Below are positions 33,401 through 41,525 of a stretch of DNA of 48,671 bases, one piece after another. The notes under the pieces were generated by a model that saw nothing but the letters and a program-made list of their open reading frames with translations, did not search any database and had not been told where the DNA came from. Position numbers and translations under genes: made by a program. Numbering within the stretch: position 1 is the first letter of the stretch; each line of letters opens with the position of its first letter. Origin of the DNA: JAJTFW01 sp964534995 (lineage in GTDB: Bacteria > Bacteroidota > Bacteroidia > AKYH767-A > OLB10); NCBI GenBank assembly GCA_964534995.1, contig CAZHSC010000020.1:1-48671 (forward strand), in the 5' to 3' direction.

Positions 33401-34130
33401 CATTGCGGATAATGGAAAAATAGCCCTGGAATTATTATCCAGGAATTTCTACGACCTGATTCTGATGGATATACAAATGCCTGAAATGGGCGGCATCGAA
33501 ACTACCCGTATCATTCGTTCAGAACTTAAATCACCGCGCAGGGATATCAGAATAATTGCCATGACCGCAAATGCCATGAAAGGCGATGAGCAGAAATTTA
33601 AGAGCGAAGGAATGAATGATGTTATTTTCAAACCCTTCAAGGCCACTGAACTTTTTCATGTAATCAACAAACATATCAGATTACGGAGTTCAATACAAAA
33701 TGGGATAAAAAATGAATTAGTAAATAATAGTCACATACCGGCACAGCATGAACCTGCATTCCAATATATCAATTTAAAAACGCTTCATGATTTTTCACGT
33801 GGCAGAAAGGAATTTATTGCTAAAATGATCAATGTACTGCTTGATTCAGTCCCCCCCACTACAGCAGATCTGGATAAGGCGATTCAAAGCGGTGACTGGA
33901 TTTCGGCTTCCAGGTATTCCCACAAATTAATCCCCAACATGAATATGCTTGGCAACGCGAAACTGGAGCAGGAGATGAAATGGATTGAAAATAATTCCAT
34001 CGACATTTCTTCACAAGAAGAAATTCAAAAAAAATGGATGCATATTAAAAAGGAATTAAACCTGACGATCAATGACCTGGAACTGGCCAATCGGTTCTAT
34101 AATGATAAGGAAACAAAAAACCTGGAATAA
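30492..34130 (+). CDS. Soluble hybrid histidine kinase: five PAS, HisKA, HATPase, receiver, HPt
   Basis: The 1212-residue protein has no membrane helix or signal peptide, so it senses in the cytoplasm. Domains in order: PAS repeats at about 60-180, 187-305, 315-435, 440-555 and 560-690. HisKA follows with the phosphoacceptor His702 in NMSHEIRTPMNG, then HATPase (about 805-925; DTGIGI and GGTGLGL). The receiver (about 942-1060) has phosphoacceptor Asp993 in LILMDIQMPEM and acidic LLAEDNKVN. The HPt (about 1095-1190) has His1144 in YSHKLIPNMNMLG. The HPt lysine three residues after His is Ile here. It begins the polysaccharide locus, 24 bases before a stand-alone receiver gene. The signal is unknown. 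Confidence 0.93.
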   Translation: MHPLLKLQLQKHFKMRIPDLPGMDDFLSDINNAFIEICKSASTQTIATKTRDETSEQAIASIGNIFEETSLIAILSNTGQIISLNKKLEELTGYKPESYQNKMPEELLGKKNYPVIAEAAARLQNGEIWQGDFSIVTSEGKTIWFNASSTPIFNEHHSISKILIVLNDITCRKQSEQALLQTKREYYSIINNIKGIIFQTDSNGKITFLNAAWKDLTGIDPGISLGCYLYDYMNPEVIPSIIKIYVDLADKGSERITITTKLNQRFTKDCLVEISFWSVPVPGEETYNVTGIILDITEESKKLELLSQTYSFQKAILDSARQGIITLTLGGHIQTINDGARVLLGIENDQNPATSHISTFINCPFIPSDETCFEETLYRELKSGSLETECSIKTMSGEYKDATFSLSIITDNSNQTTGFLLIVNDNTKRKNAEKELYRLNAIIEESSDYISYYDMNDNLLYANRAYRNLRQVQALKDEKNLYPEWADIIIKRKAIPHAIQNGSWKGETIIYDSYGKEIPVLQLILIHKDESGKTAFRSSIARDITYLKEYERKLLQSEKRNRDLVNYSQAIICTHDMSGTIISINPSGCRLLEYSQEELTGRNIAEFMPEDFRPMFQNEYLQTFSKNNHAEGILYLNSKSGKHISLLYKNYKVDEAGEESYVIGFAQDITERLIAEKELLAAKQAAEDSVKIKENFLANMSHEIRTPMNGIVGLTNLLIKTNLNAKQKEYAHSVKHNAENLLVVINDILDFSKIQAGKLEITKAPFELGSILYNLRQTFKIEAQRKNLELVTILDDRIPTLLNGDAIRINQVLVNLLGNALKFTSKGKVILSCQLIKYRKHACRVKFSVEDTGIGINNDKLENIFQSFTQANAETSRKYGGTGLGLTIVKDLLALMGSSIHVSSLPDKGSTFEFELNLETVSADVKITEDTEEDNFEGRLSGINILLAEDNKVNQLFASELLHEWGAQIDIADNGKIALELLSRNFYDLILMDIQMPEMGGIETTRIIRSELKSPRRDIRIIAMTANAMKGDEQKFKSEGMNDVIFKPFKATELFHVINKHIRLRSSIQNGIKNELVNNSHIPAQHEPAFQYINLKTLHDFSRGRKEFIAKMINVLLDSVPPTTADLDKAIQSGDWISASRYSHKLIPNMNMLGNAKLEQEMKWIENNSIDISSQEEIQKKWMHIKKELNLTINDLELANRFYNDKETKNLE

Positions 34131-34154
34131 AGTATAAAGAATTACATATATACC

Positions 34155-34535
34155 ATGAAAAAGCACATACTTGTAGTTGACGATGAATTAAGCATCAGGA
34201 TGTTACTGGAAAACTTTCTTTCCGATGACTATGAAGTAACCAGTAAGGACAATGGTTATGAAGCCTTAACCTGGCTCCAGGAAGGAAACCATGCAGACCT
34301 TTTGCTGGTGGATATAGATATGCCCATGGTGAACGGGTATGAATTGACAGAGAGTATCCGCAAACAGGATGGTATGTCAAAAACTCCGGTAATTATGCTA
34401 TCCAGCAAACAAAAAAGTGCCGACCGGATCCGTTCCTTTTCTTCTGGTGCGGATGACTATATTCAAAAACCTTTCAATCCAGAGGAGTTATTGATACGTA
34501 TCCAATCCGTCTTCAGACGACTAAAAGCGGCGTAA
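34155..34535 (+). CDS. Stand-alone receiver (CheY-like response regulator)
   Basis: The 126-residue protein is a single intact receiver: acidic pocket VVDDE (Asp9, Asp10), phosphoacceptor Asp53 in LLLVDIDMPMVNG, and Lys in YIQKPFNPEEL. No output domain is attached, so it must act by protein contact or as a relay link. It sits between the hybrid kinase (24 bases upstream) and the sugar transferase (18 bases downstream) and is certainly in the same transcript. A natural reading is His702, Asp993, His1144, then Asp53 here, with the final target unknown. Length is normal for a single-domain regulator. Confidence 0.92.
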   Translation: MKKHILVVDDELSIRMLLENFLSDDYEVTSKDNGYEALTWLQEGNHADLLLVDIDMPMVNGYELTESIRKQDGMSKTPVIMLSSKQKSADRIRSFSSGADDYIQKPFNPEELLIRIQSVFRRLKAA

Positions 34536-34553
34536 AAAGCTGAATATCTTATT

Positions 34554-35684
34554 ATGAAAATCGTATATATTAATCCCGACAAGGAGAAGGAAGATGCATT
34601 TACCCATGCGCTCAGCAAACATCAGGTTTTTTGCTTCAGCGACCTGAATTCGGGATACCGGTGGATGCGGGAAAACAACATCCCCGACATCTTGGTAACC
34701 GGAGTTCAAAACGAACAGGATGCTGATATCATGAGGCTGATCCGTTCAAAGCCTCAGTTCCGGAAAACAATTATTCTGGGTTATGCACTACAACCCGACC
34801 GCAACCAATTAAATAAATACCTTTCCGAAGGCTATCTTGATGTCGTTAGTGAAGAAAAGATAGTAACTACCGTATTTCAGGTCATCCACCTTTTCAGCAC
34901 TAAGCATGGTAAAAATTCTTTACACTCTCTTTACAGCAGAAGAAGTCTGATCGCCAAAAGGCTTTTGGATATCAGTATTTCATCGTTGGCCCTGCTCATT
35001 GCATCACCTGTAATGATGCTGGCAGCCATTGCTATTCGCCTGGAATCAAAGGGTTCCATATTTTACAGGTCTAAGCGGGTTGGATCCAACTACAAAATCT
35101 TCAATTTGTTAAAATTCAGGACCATGAGGCCTGATGCAGATAAAAACATTTCCAGCTTAGGGCATTTAAACTTATATGCAGGAAAAGCAGGTATGCAAAT
35201 ACCCACCGAATGCCCGGACTGCAAAAGATTAGGCACCCCCTGCTCCGCCATCATGTATGCTGACGATAAGAGCATTTGTGAAAACTTCTACTTCTTTTTG
35301 CAGGACCTGGAAAAGCAGGGTATCTTCTTCAAAGCTAAAGACGATCCCAGGGTATCCAGGGTCGGAAAATTCCTCAGAAATTCATCCATTGATGAATTGC
35401 CACAACTGATCAATATTCTGAAAGGTGACATGTCGCTGGTTGGGAATCGCCCATTGCCCTTATATGAAGCTGAGATGCTGACAACCGATTCGAGGGCCTT
35501 CCGGTTTCTGGCTCCGGCCGGATTAACCGGTTTATGGCAAGTAACCAAGAGGGGGAAAAAGGACATGTCAGAGGAAGAACGGATTTCGCTGGATAACAAT
35601 TATGCATTGAACCACTCTCTGCTGCTGGATATTAAAATCATACTGAAAACTTTTCCTGCCCTCCTGCAAACTGAAAATGTTTAG
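34554..35684 (+). CDS. Pseudo-receiver fused to polyprenyl-phosphate sugar phosphotransferase (initiating enzyme)
   Basis: The 376-residue protein has two parts. Residues 1-115 follow the receiver fold pattern (KIVYINPDKEKEDAF, then IPDILVTGVQ, then TIILGYALQ and GYLDVVSEEK). The acidic pair reads NPD and the phosphoacceptor position reads Gly50, so it cannot be phosphorylated normally. Residues 130-376 are a monotopic phosphoglycosyl transferase: membrane helix about 140-162, KRVGSNYKIFNLLKFRTM, DDPRVSRVGKFLR, catalytic Asp280-Glu281 in SIDELPQL, and DMSLVGNRPL. Residues 192-261 are an extra insert with Cys220, Cys223, Cys230 and Cys242. It would load the first sugar phosphate onto undecaprenyl phosphate. 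The TolC-like gene starts 3 bases after the stop. Confidence 0.88.
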   Translation: MKIVYINPDKEKEDAFTHALSKHQVFCFSDLNSGYRWMRENNIPDILVTGVQNEQDADIMRLIRSKPQFRKTIILGYALQPDRNQLNKYLSEGYLDVVSEEKIVTTVFQVIHLFSTKHGKNSLHSLYSRRSLIAKRLLDISISSLALLIASPVMMLAAIAIRLESKGSIFYRSKRVGSNYKIFNLLKFRTMRPDADKNISSLGHLNLYAGKAGMQIPTECPDCKRLGTPCSAIMYADDKSICENFYFFLQDLEKQGIFFKAKDDPRVSRVGKFLRNSSIDELPQLINILKGDMSLVGNRPLPLYEAEMLTTDSRAFRFLAPAGLTGLWQVTKRGKKDMSEEERISLDNNYALNHSLLLDIKIILKTFPALLQTENV

Positions 35685-35687
35685 TAT

Positions 35688-36491
35688 ATGGACAGAAATT
35701 CAATTTATCACTATTTTTTACTTCTACTATTGCTTCAAACCGGTAATGCCTTTTCACAATCCATCAGCAATGGATTAGCCAATGAAAATGTTGAGGAAAT
35801 CAGGGCACCTGAATCTGCCACAATAAATATACTGGATTTTACCAGTGATTTAAAGGAGCAATTGGTGCCTCTTGACAGTATCATCAATATCGCCATAAAA
35901 AATAATCCGGCTGTCAAAGCGCAGGAAGCGCTGGTTGAAGCCGGAATCGACCAGATCAGATTCGGAAGGAGAGAGTGGCAAAATGGAATTACAGGTACGT
36001 TCACACAATCACTGGGAAACCAAGCTGTCATCTTCAACACCAACCAGGAACCAGAGGCCATTCAATCATCTAGTGTACAATCAGGCTTCCGTCTGGGTTT
36101 AAACGTTTCCATACCACTTTTCCTGTTGTTTGGAAGAACAAGCAGGATCAATGTTTATGAGCATGAACTGGAAGTCAGAAAGCAAACCGAAGAAAAAATA
36201 AAAATGGATATCAGCAGGCAGGTTGTATATGAATATAACAATATGCTTTCCACACACCGCATCATGCTGATTACATCCAATTCAAAAGGCACCACAAGAT
36301 TATTATCGGAAATGGCGGAAAAGCAGTTTGCACAAGGCGATATTAGTATAGCGGAATATTCCTCCGTAAATGCCATTGCTACAAAAGCGGAATCAGATTA
36401 TGAAATTGCGCGTCGCGATTTTTATAATTACTATCAGCAACTTGAGAAGCTGATAGGTGTGCGACTGGATACATTAGTCAGGAAAAAGTGA
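35688..36491 (+). CDS. Half-length TolC-like outer-membrane protein of the polysaccharide locus
   Basis: The 267-residue protein has a signal peptide (residues 1-24, ending AFSQ). A single TolC/OEP-type unit follows: LVPLDSIINIAIKNNPAVKAQEA, a strand hairpin region (about 100-150; FRLGLNVSIPLFLLFGR), then long coiled-coil helices (about 155-265; AEKQFAQGDISIAEYSSVNAI). Ordinary TolC proteins are about 420-480 residues with two such units, so this one has about half. It may form higher-order oligomers as an export channel or assist one. It overlaps the GTG start of the copolymerase gene (GTGA, 36488-36491). Confidence 0.78.
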   Translation: MDRNSIYHYFLLLLLLQTGNAFSQSISNGLANENVEEIRAPESATINILDFTSDLKEQLVPLDSIINIAIKNNPAVKAQEALVEAGIDQIRFGRREWQNGITGTFTQSLGNQAVIFNTNQEPEAIQSSSVQSGFRLGLNVSIPLFLLFGRTSRINVYEHELEVRKQTEEKIKMDISRQVVYEYNNMLSTHRIMLITSNSKGTTRLLSEMAEKQFAQGDISIAEYSSVNAIATKAESDYEIARRDFYNYYQQLEKLIGVRLDTLVRKK

Positions 36492-38677
36492 GTTTACTGG
36501 AATTCATCCGACTGATAGCAAGAAACTGGAAAGTTCTTGTTTTGTTCCCGCTGACAACAGCGGGCATCGTGTTTTTTCTAACCCGTAACACAAAAAAGGA
36601 ATACGTTTCAAACACCCAGGTTTATACAGGAATTGCCAGTGGATATGGTATCACTTCCGGTGAAAATGACCGGGTTGATTATTTTGCTGTCAACAACGCG
36701 TTTGACAACCTGATGGCCACCATAAAGTCGAGGGAAACCATAGAGGAAGTTGGTATGCGTTTGCTGGCTAAACACCTGCTGGTGGAAAAGCCTGCTTATA
36801 ATACTTTATCGGAAGAAAATTTTAACCATCTCAGGGAAATTCTGCCAGAGAAACTGCGTGCGAAATTTTTAGTGAAGAATTCTCAGGAACTTACATTTTA
36901 TAAAATAGAATCCTATAAACGATCCAGGGAAATAAATGAAATTGTAACGCTGCTTTCCGCTCCCGGCAGTATTTACAGCCTTGATGTCATCTCTGCCAAC
37001 ATGAACGCAGTGCGAAAGCAGTCGAGCGATATGCTTGAAATTTCCTATAAAAGCAACGATCCTGCCGTATGCCAGCAAACACTTCAATTTATTGTAGATG
37101 TAGTGATGATGAGGTATAAAGGCATCAAGGGAACAGAAACCAGCAATGTAGTAAATTACTTCGAGGAGCAATTACGACAGGCCGCTTTACGGCTTCGGAA
37201 ATCGGAAGATAAATTGCGCGATTACAGCTCGGAAAAGAAAATAATAAACTATTATGAGCAGGCCAAATTTGTGGCTGAATCAAAGGAGAATGTAACTGCC
37301 GACAAGCAAAAGCAGGAAGAAGCGCTGGAAGCTTCAAAGGCCGCTCTAAGAAAAGTGGAGCAGAAAATTGAACTTAAAAAGAACATCCTTGAAATAAACG
37401 CCAGACTCAGCAGGTTAAAAGAGCAACTGGCAGATATCACTTATAAAATTGCGAATGCTGAACTTTATGATGGCAATAAGTCGGAAGTCAATCAATACAG
37501 ATCTGAATCAGACAAAATAAAAAAACAGATTAAAGAGGAAATAGAAAATCAATATAAGTGGAACAATACCCCCGAGGGGCTGCCAAGGGCCAATATGCTC
37601 AATGAATGGCTGAGTAACTTTATAGCTGTCGAGGAAAATGAAGCTAAACTCAAGGTCATTTTGCATCGCCTGGATGGATTTGATGCTATTTACAAGGAAC
37701 TTGCACCGGTAGGTTCGAATCTCAAGAGAATTGAACGGGAGGTTGATGTGAATGAAAAGGAATACCTGAGTGTACTGCATGGTTTAAACATGGCCAGGTT
37801 ACGGCAGCAAAGCCTTGAAATGTCAAATAACTTATCGATCACCGATTATCCTTACCTGCCGCTAAAGCCACAACCTTCAAAGCGAGCCATATTCATCATC
37901 ATGTCATTTATGGCCACTTTTATACTATCACTGGCTGTTATAATCGCGAAAGCTTTATTGGGCCGGACCATACAATCACCGGCCAGGTCTGAAAAATTTT
38001 CCGGTCTTCAGTTTTTTACAGCATTCCCCGACTATCAAAAGCTCGACAAGAGAGTTTTGAGAGAGAAACTGGATGAAGGTATCCTTGCTCATTTCCTCAC
38101 CACTTTTCATATACACATGGCAAAAATTGAAAAACCGGAATCTTTACCACTTATCATTACCATTAGCAGCGTTAAAAAAGGTGAGGGCAAATCATTTTGT
38201 GGAAACCTGATTGCTGATAAACTCCAGCATCACTATGGCAGTTTGCTTTACCTGAGTACAGACAAAGAGCTACAGTTTTCAAATCCTTCTGTAGACTTTA
38301 AACACTACGTGAATGATGATTCCTTCATCAAAGCCATTCATGTGGATGAATGGTTGCAAAAATTGCTTCCCGGATACAATAAATACAAAATTATCATCAT
38401 TGAACTGGAAGAACTCTCCAAATTCAGCGTTCCGGATAAAATTCTTAAAGAAGCAAGCCTTAACTTATTTATTTTATCCAGTGACCGGGTATGGAGTGAA
38501 TCTGATTCAAGAGCCCTGGGGCTGTTTACCAAACTCACAAAACATAAACCCTATACCATACTCAATCAAACCGACATTGACCGCATGGAATCTATTATCG
38601 GTGAAATACCCAAGAGACGGAGTAATGTAAGAAAAGTGGCGAAACGTATAGTAACCTTTGACTTTCAAAGGGCGTAA
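36488..38677 (+). CDS. Wzz/GumC-type polysaccharide copolymerase with degenerate tyrosine-kinase domain
   Basis: The 729-residue protein has a short cytoplasmic N terminus, TM1 (about 15-33), a long periplasmic part with coiled coils (about 215-420, rich in Glu, Lys and Ala) and TM2 (about 470-495). A cytoplasmic P-loop domain of BY-kinase type (about 550-690) follows. Walker A is kept (SSVKKGEGKS, Lys568 and Ser569). Walker A' reads LYLSTDKE, lacking the first Asp of IDAD, and Walker B reads IIIIELEEL, with Glu639 where Asp is normal. There is no tyrosine cluster at the C terminus (VTFDFQRA). It probably controls chain length and export without normal kinase activity. The start is GTG at 36488. 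Confidence 0.85.
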   Translation: MSLLEFIRLIARNWKVLVLFPLTTAGIVFFLTRNTKKEYVSNTQVYTGIASGYGITSGENDRVDYFAVNNAFDNLMATIKSRETIEEVGMRLLAKHLLVEKPAYNTLSEENFNHLREILPEKLRAKFLVKNSQELTFYKIESYKRSREINEIVTLLSAPGSIYSLDVISANMNAVRKQSSDMLEISYKSNDPAVCQQTLQFIVDVVMMRYKGIKGTETSNVVNYFEEQLRQAALRLRKSEDKLRDYSSEKKIINYYEQAKFVAESKENVTADKQKQEEALEASKAALRKVEQKIELKKNILEINARLSRLKEQLADITYKIANAELYDGNKSEVNQYRSESDKIKKQIKEEIENQYKWNNTPEGLPRANMLNEWLSNFIAVEENEAKLKVILHRLDGFDAIYKELAPVGSNLKRIEREVDVNEKEYLSVLHGLNMARLRQQSLEMSNNLSITDYPYLPLKPQPSKRAIFIIMSFMATFILSLAVIIAKALLGRTIQSPARSEKFSGLQFFTAFPDYQKLDKRVLREKLDEGILAHFLTTFHIHMAKIEKPESLPLIITISSVKKGEGKSFCGNLIADKLQHHYGSLLYLSTDKELQFSNPSVDFKHYVNDDSFIKAIHVDEWLQKLLPGYNKYKIIIIELEELSKFSVPDKILKEASLNLFILSSDRVWSESDSRALGLFTKLTKHKPYTILNQTDIDRMESIIGEIPKRRSNVRKVAKRIVTFDFQRA

Positions 38678-38701
38678 TCAGACTCAAACGAATCCAGGAT
38701 T

Positions 38702-40060
38702 TTGATAAAACTCATCGGCAAAATAATAAGAAACAAACATACTTTATCGCTCACCGGTAATGTTGCCAATGCCATATTGGGATTTGGCAGTATTGCACTG
38801 GTAGCACGTCTGCTTTCAAAAGAAGACATGGGCGCCTGGTTCATGTTCATGACTGCCTATATTTTTGCCGATTTACTCAGAGCAGGAATCATCCATACCT
38901 CCCTGGTAAGATTCGCCGCTTCATCAGACCAGGAACAATTCAGAGAAGTATCCGGTTCCGGATGGCTGATATCCATCATCACCACACTTCTGATATCGGT
39001 AATTACCCTACTGTCCGACATTTTTTTCAGCGACTATATAAACAACGCCGGATTCAGGCTGTTTTTAAGTTGGTACTGGCTGGCAGCCATTACGACATTG
39101 CCATTCAATTATGCAGCATGGCTGTTGCAGTCAAAATCCTCATTTGAAAAGGTACTCTATATCCGTTTACTCAATCAACTAAGTTTCATTGCCTGTATAT
39201 TAATTGCATTAATCACCGGCAGGAACAGCGTTGAAGTGGTATTGGGCTCATTTATCTTTTCGGGTTTGCTTCCCAGCAGCATTTCCCTGTGGGCGGGATG
39301 GTCAATGATCAGTTCTGTGAAATTTGCCACGAAGAAAATGATGAAGGACCTGTTCAATTTTGGGAAATTCAGCATGGGAACTTTAATGGGTTCAAATTTA
39401 CTGCGCAGTTCGGATACCCTGTTGATTGGTTTCCTGTTAAGCGCGAAGGACCTTGCCTGTTACAGTATTCCCCTCAAATTAATTGAAGTCATTGAAATTC
39501 TGCTAAGGAGTTTTGCCGCTTCCGCAATGCCTGTAATGTCAAAGCTGCGCTCGCCAGAAAATAAAGATGAGTTAAGATCAGCATTTTACAGGTATACAGG
39601 TTTGCTAAGTATCCTGCTTTTACCTCTTATAGCCATGAGCATCCTTTTCGCCGATTCACTGGTCGTTTTGCTGGGTGGTGAACAATATGCCGAATCAGCT
39701 TATGTACTCCGCATCCTCGCGGTATATGCTGCTTTCCTACCGCTCGACCGTTTCAGTGGGATCACGCTGGATATCATCGGAAAGCCCTATCTGAACTTTA
39801 TAAAAGTAATATTGATGCTGATCGTTAATGTGAGTGGTGATATAATTGCCATTACCTATTTTGGAAACATTGGCAGCGTAGCCGTCGTATCAATCCTTAC
39901 ATTCCTGACAGGGGTTATATTCGGTAATTTCTTCCTGAAGAAATACCTGCATCACTCAGTAAAAGAAACCATTTCAACTGGTTTTAAAACGATGAAACTC
40001 ATATTACAACCCCTTATGGAAAGGTTCAAATCATTGAGGGTTGGTAATTCCGCATCCTAA
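38702..40060 (+). CDS. Wzx-type polysaccharide flippase (MATE/MOP superfamily)
   Basis: The 452-residue inner-membrane protein has about 12-14 hydrophobic helices and the family N terminus (LSLTGNVANAILGFGSIALVARLLS, in part), FGKFSMGTLMGSNLLRSSDTLLIG, and the conserved polar region LVVLLGGEQYAESAYVLRI. It would flip lipid-linked repeat units to the periplasm. The best start is TTG at 38702; no in-frame ATG precedes the first conserved helix. Its end overlaps the next gene by 20 bases. Context, between copolymerase and polymerase genes, supports the call over other MOP transporters. Confidence 0.88.
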   Translation: MIKLIGKIIRNKHTLSLTGNVANAILGFGSIALVARLLSKEDMGAWFMFMTAYIFADLLRAGIIHTSLVRFAASSDQEQFREVSGSGWLISIITTLLISVITLLSDIFFSDYINNAGFRLFLSWYWLAAITTLPFNYAAWLLQSKSSFEKVLYIRLLNQLSFIACILIALITGRNSVEVVLGSFIFSGLLPSSISLWAGWSMISSVKFATKKMMKDLFNFGKFSMGTLMGSNLLRSSDTLLIGFLLSAKDLACYSIPLKLIEVIEILLRSFAASAMPVMSKLRSPENKDELRSAFYRYTGLLSILLLPLIAMSILFADSLVVLLGGEQYAESAYVLRILAVYAAFLPLDRFSGITLDIIGKPYLNFIKVILMLIVNVSGDIIAITYFGNIGSVAVVSILTFLTGVIFGNFFLKKYLHHSVKETISTGFKTMKLILQPLMERFKSLRVGNSAS

Positions 40061-41525
40061 CCGAATCAAGGCCCATGAAATATTGAAGGCCGTACTGCTG
40101 TTTTTACTATCAGCGGTTTTGGCCATTCTATTTACAAAAGGTGGTGTCGGCGCAATGATAGGCCTGGCGGGACTACCAATAGGTCTTGTATTTGTTGGTA
40201 TTATCATTGCAAAACCCCGCATTGGACTATGGACCATGTTCATTTTCAGTTTTTTTGCAAATGGGATAACCCGGTATATTGATGGCCCTTTTGGATTGGG
40301 AGTAGATATTATCTTACTCATCACCGCGCTTGGATTATTGTTCAGGACCCAGGAAGACCTGGAGTCGCCCGGCGTAAAAAGTCCGTTAATGACAGCAGTG
40401 CTGATTTGGTTTGCTTATACTGTTTTTGAAATAGTGAATCCTGAAGCAAGGAGTCTGGAAGCATGGTTTTATGCTGCCCGCGGTGTATCGCTATACTTTG
40501 TATCTACCATTCCCCTGGCCTTGTTATTACTTTACAGGGAAGAAGATTTAGACAAGTTCATCACCATATGGTTTACCATTTCATTGATCGCCACCTTTTG
40601 GGGAATCAAGCAGCTATATTTTGGTGTTGATGCGGCTGAGGAAAGGTGGCTGGAATCCGGAGCGAGAAAAACACATATACTTTTTGGAAAGCTCCGTGTT
40701 TTCTCATTCTATTCGGATGCAGGGCAATTTGGGGCTGCTCAGGCACATACCGGTGTTGTGGCAGGAATACTATCCATGGGCCCTGCAAAAACGAAGAGGA
40801 GGAAATATTTTTACATCTTCACCTGTCTGCTAAGTTTATACGGAATGGCCATTTCCGGTACCAGGGGTGCCATGTTTGTTGCTATCACGGGATTTGCCAT
40901 TTATTTTCTTGTGAGCAACAACATGAAAATAATAATACCCGGTATTATTTTCGGTGCGCTAGCTTTTGGCATGCTGAAATTCACAAACATCGGTCAAAAC
41001 AATGACCAGATCCGAAGGATGCGTACAGGCCTTGACCCAAACGACGCTTCACTCATGGCACGACTGGAAAACCAACAAAAGTTAAAAGTATACCTGGCTT
41101 CAAGGCCCATTGGTGGCGGTATTGGTTCGGCCGGTTCCTGGGGACAACGATTCAGTCCGGGTACTTTCCTTGCTACCACCCCACTCGACAGTTGGTATGT
41201 TAAAATATGGGCTGAAAGCGGCATAGTGGGATTAATTATCTATGTGGGGATGCTGTTGTATCTGCTAGCCAATCGATTTATCTTCCTTTTCAAACTCAGA
41301 GACCCTGAATTAAAATTCAAGTTGTCAGCACTATATGGGGGATTTTTTGGGGTTTGCTTTGCCAGCTACGGGAACCAGATCTTCGGCCAGTTTCCCACCG
41401 GTTCAGTTATTTATTTGTCACTCGTATATATTTTTCTGGGAGAAACATTTGTCAGAAAACGTTCGTTAAATAAAATGAATGAAGGCACAAGTTCAGTATC
41501 CCCTGGTATCGATCATCAGCATTAA
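40041..41525 (+). CDS. Wzy/O-antigen-ligase-like polysaccharide polymerase
   Basis: The 494-residue protein has about 10-11 hydrophobic helices and a large periplasmic loop late in the sequence (about 320-390; RRMRTGLDPNDASLMARLENQ, then GGGIGSAGSWGQRFSPG). ISGTRGAMFVAI is a typical ligase/polymerase stretch. It would polymerise or transfer glycan repeats in the periplasm. The start is uncertain: TTG at 40041 overlaps the flippase stop by 20 bases, and TTG at 40083 begins closer to the first helix. Neither has an ATG alternative. It overlaps the next glycosyltransferase by 47 bases. Confidence 0.82.
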   Translation: MVIPHPNRIKAHEILKAVLLFLLSAVLAILFTKGGVGAMIGLAGLPIGLVFVGIIIAKPRIGLWTMFIFSFFANGITRYIDGPFGLGVDIILLITALGLLFRTQEDLESPGVKSPLMTAVLIWFAYTVFEIVNPEARSLEAWFYAARGVSLYFVSTIPLALLLLYREEDLDKFITIWFTISLIATFWGIKQLYFGVDAAEERWLESGARKTHILFGKLRVFSFYSDAGQFGAAQAHTGVVAGILSMGPAKTKRRKYFYIFTCLLSLYGMAISGTRGAMFVAITGFAIYFLVSNNMKIIIPGIIFGALAFGMLKFTNIGQNNDQIRRMRTGLDPNDASLMARLENQQKLKVYLASRPIGGGIGSAGSWGQRFSPGTFLATTPLDSWYVKIWAESGIVGLIIYVGMLLYLLANRFIFLFKLRDPELKFKLSALYGGFFGVCFASYGNQIFGQFPTGSVIYLSLVYIFLGETFVRKRSLNKMNEGTSSVSPGIDHQH

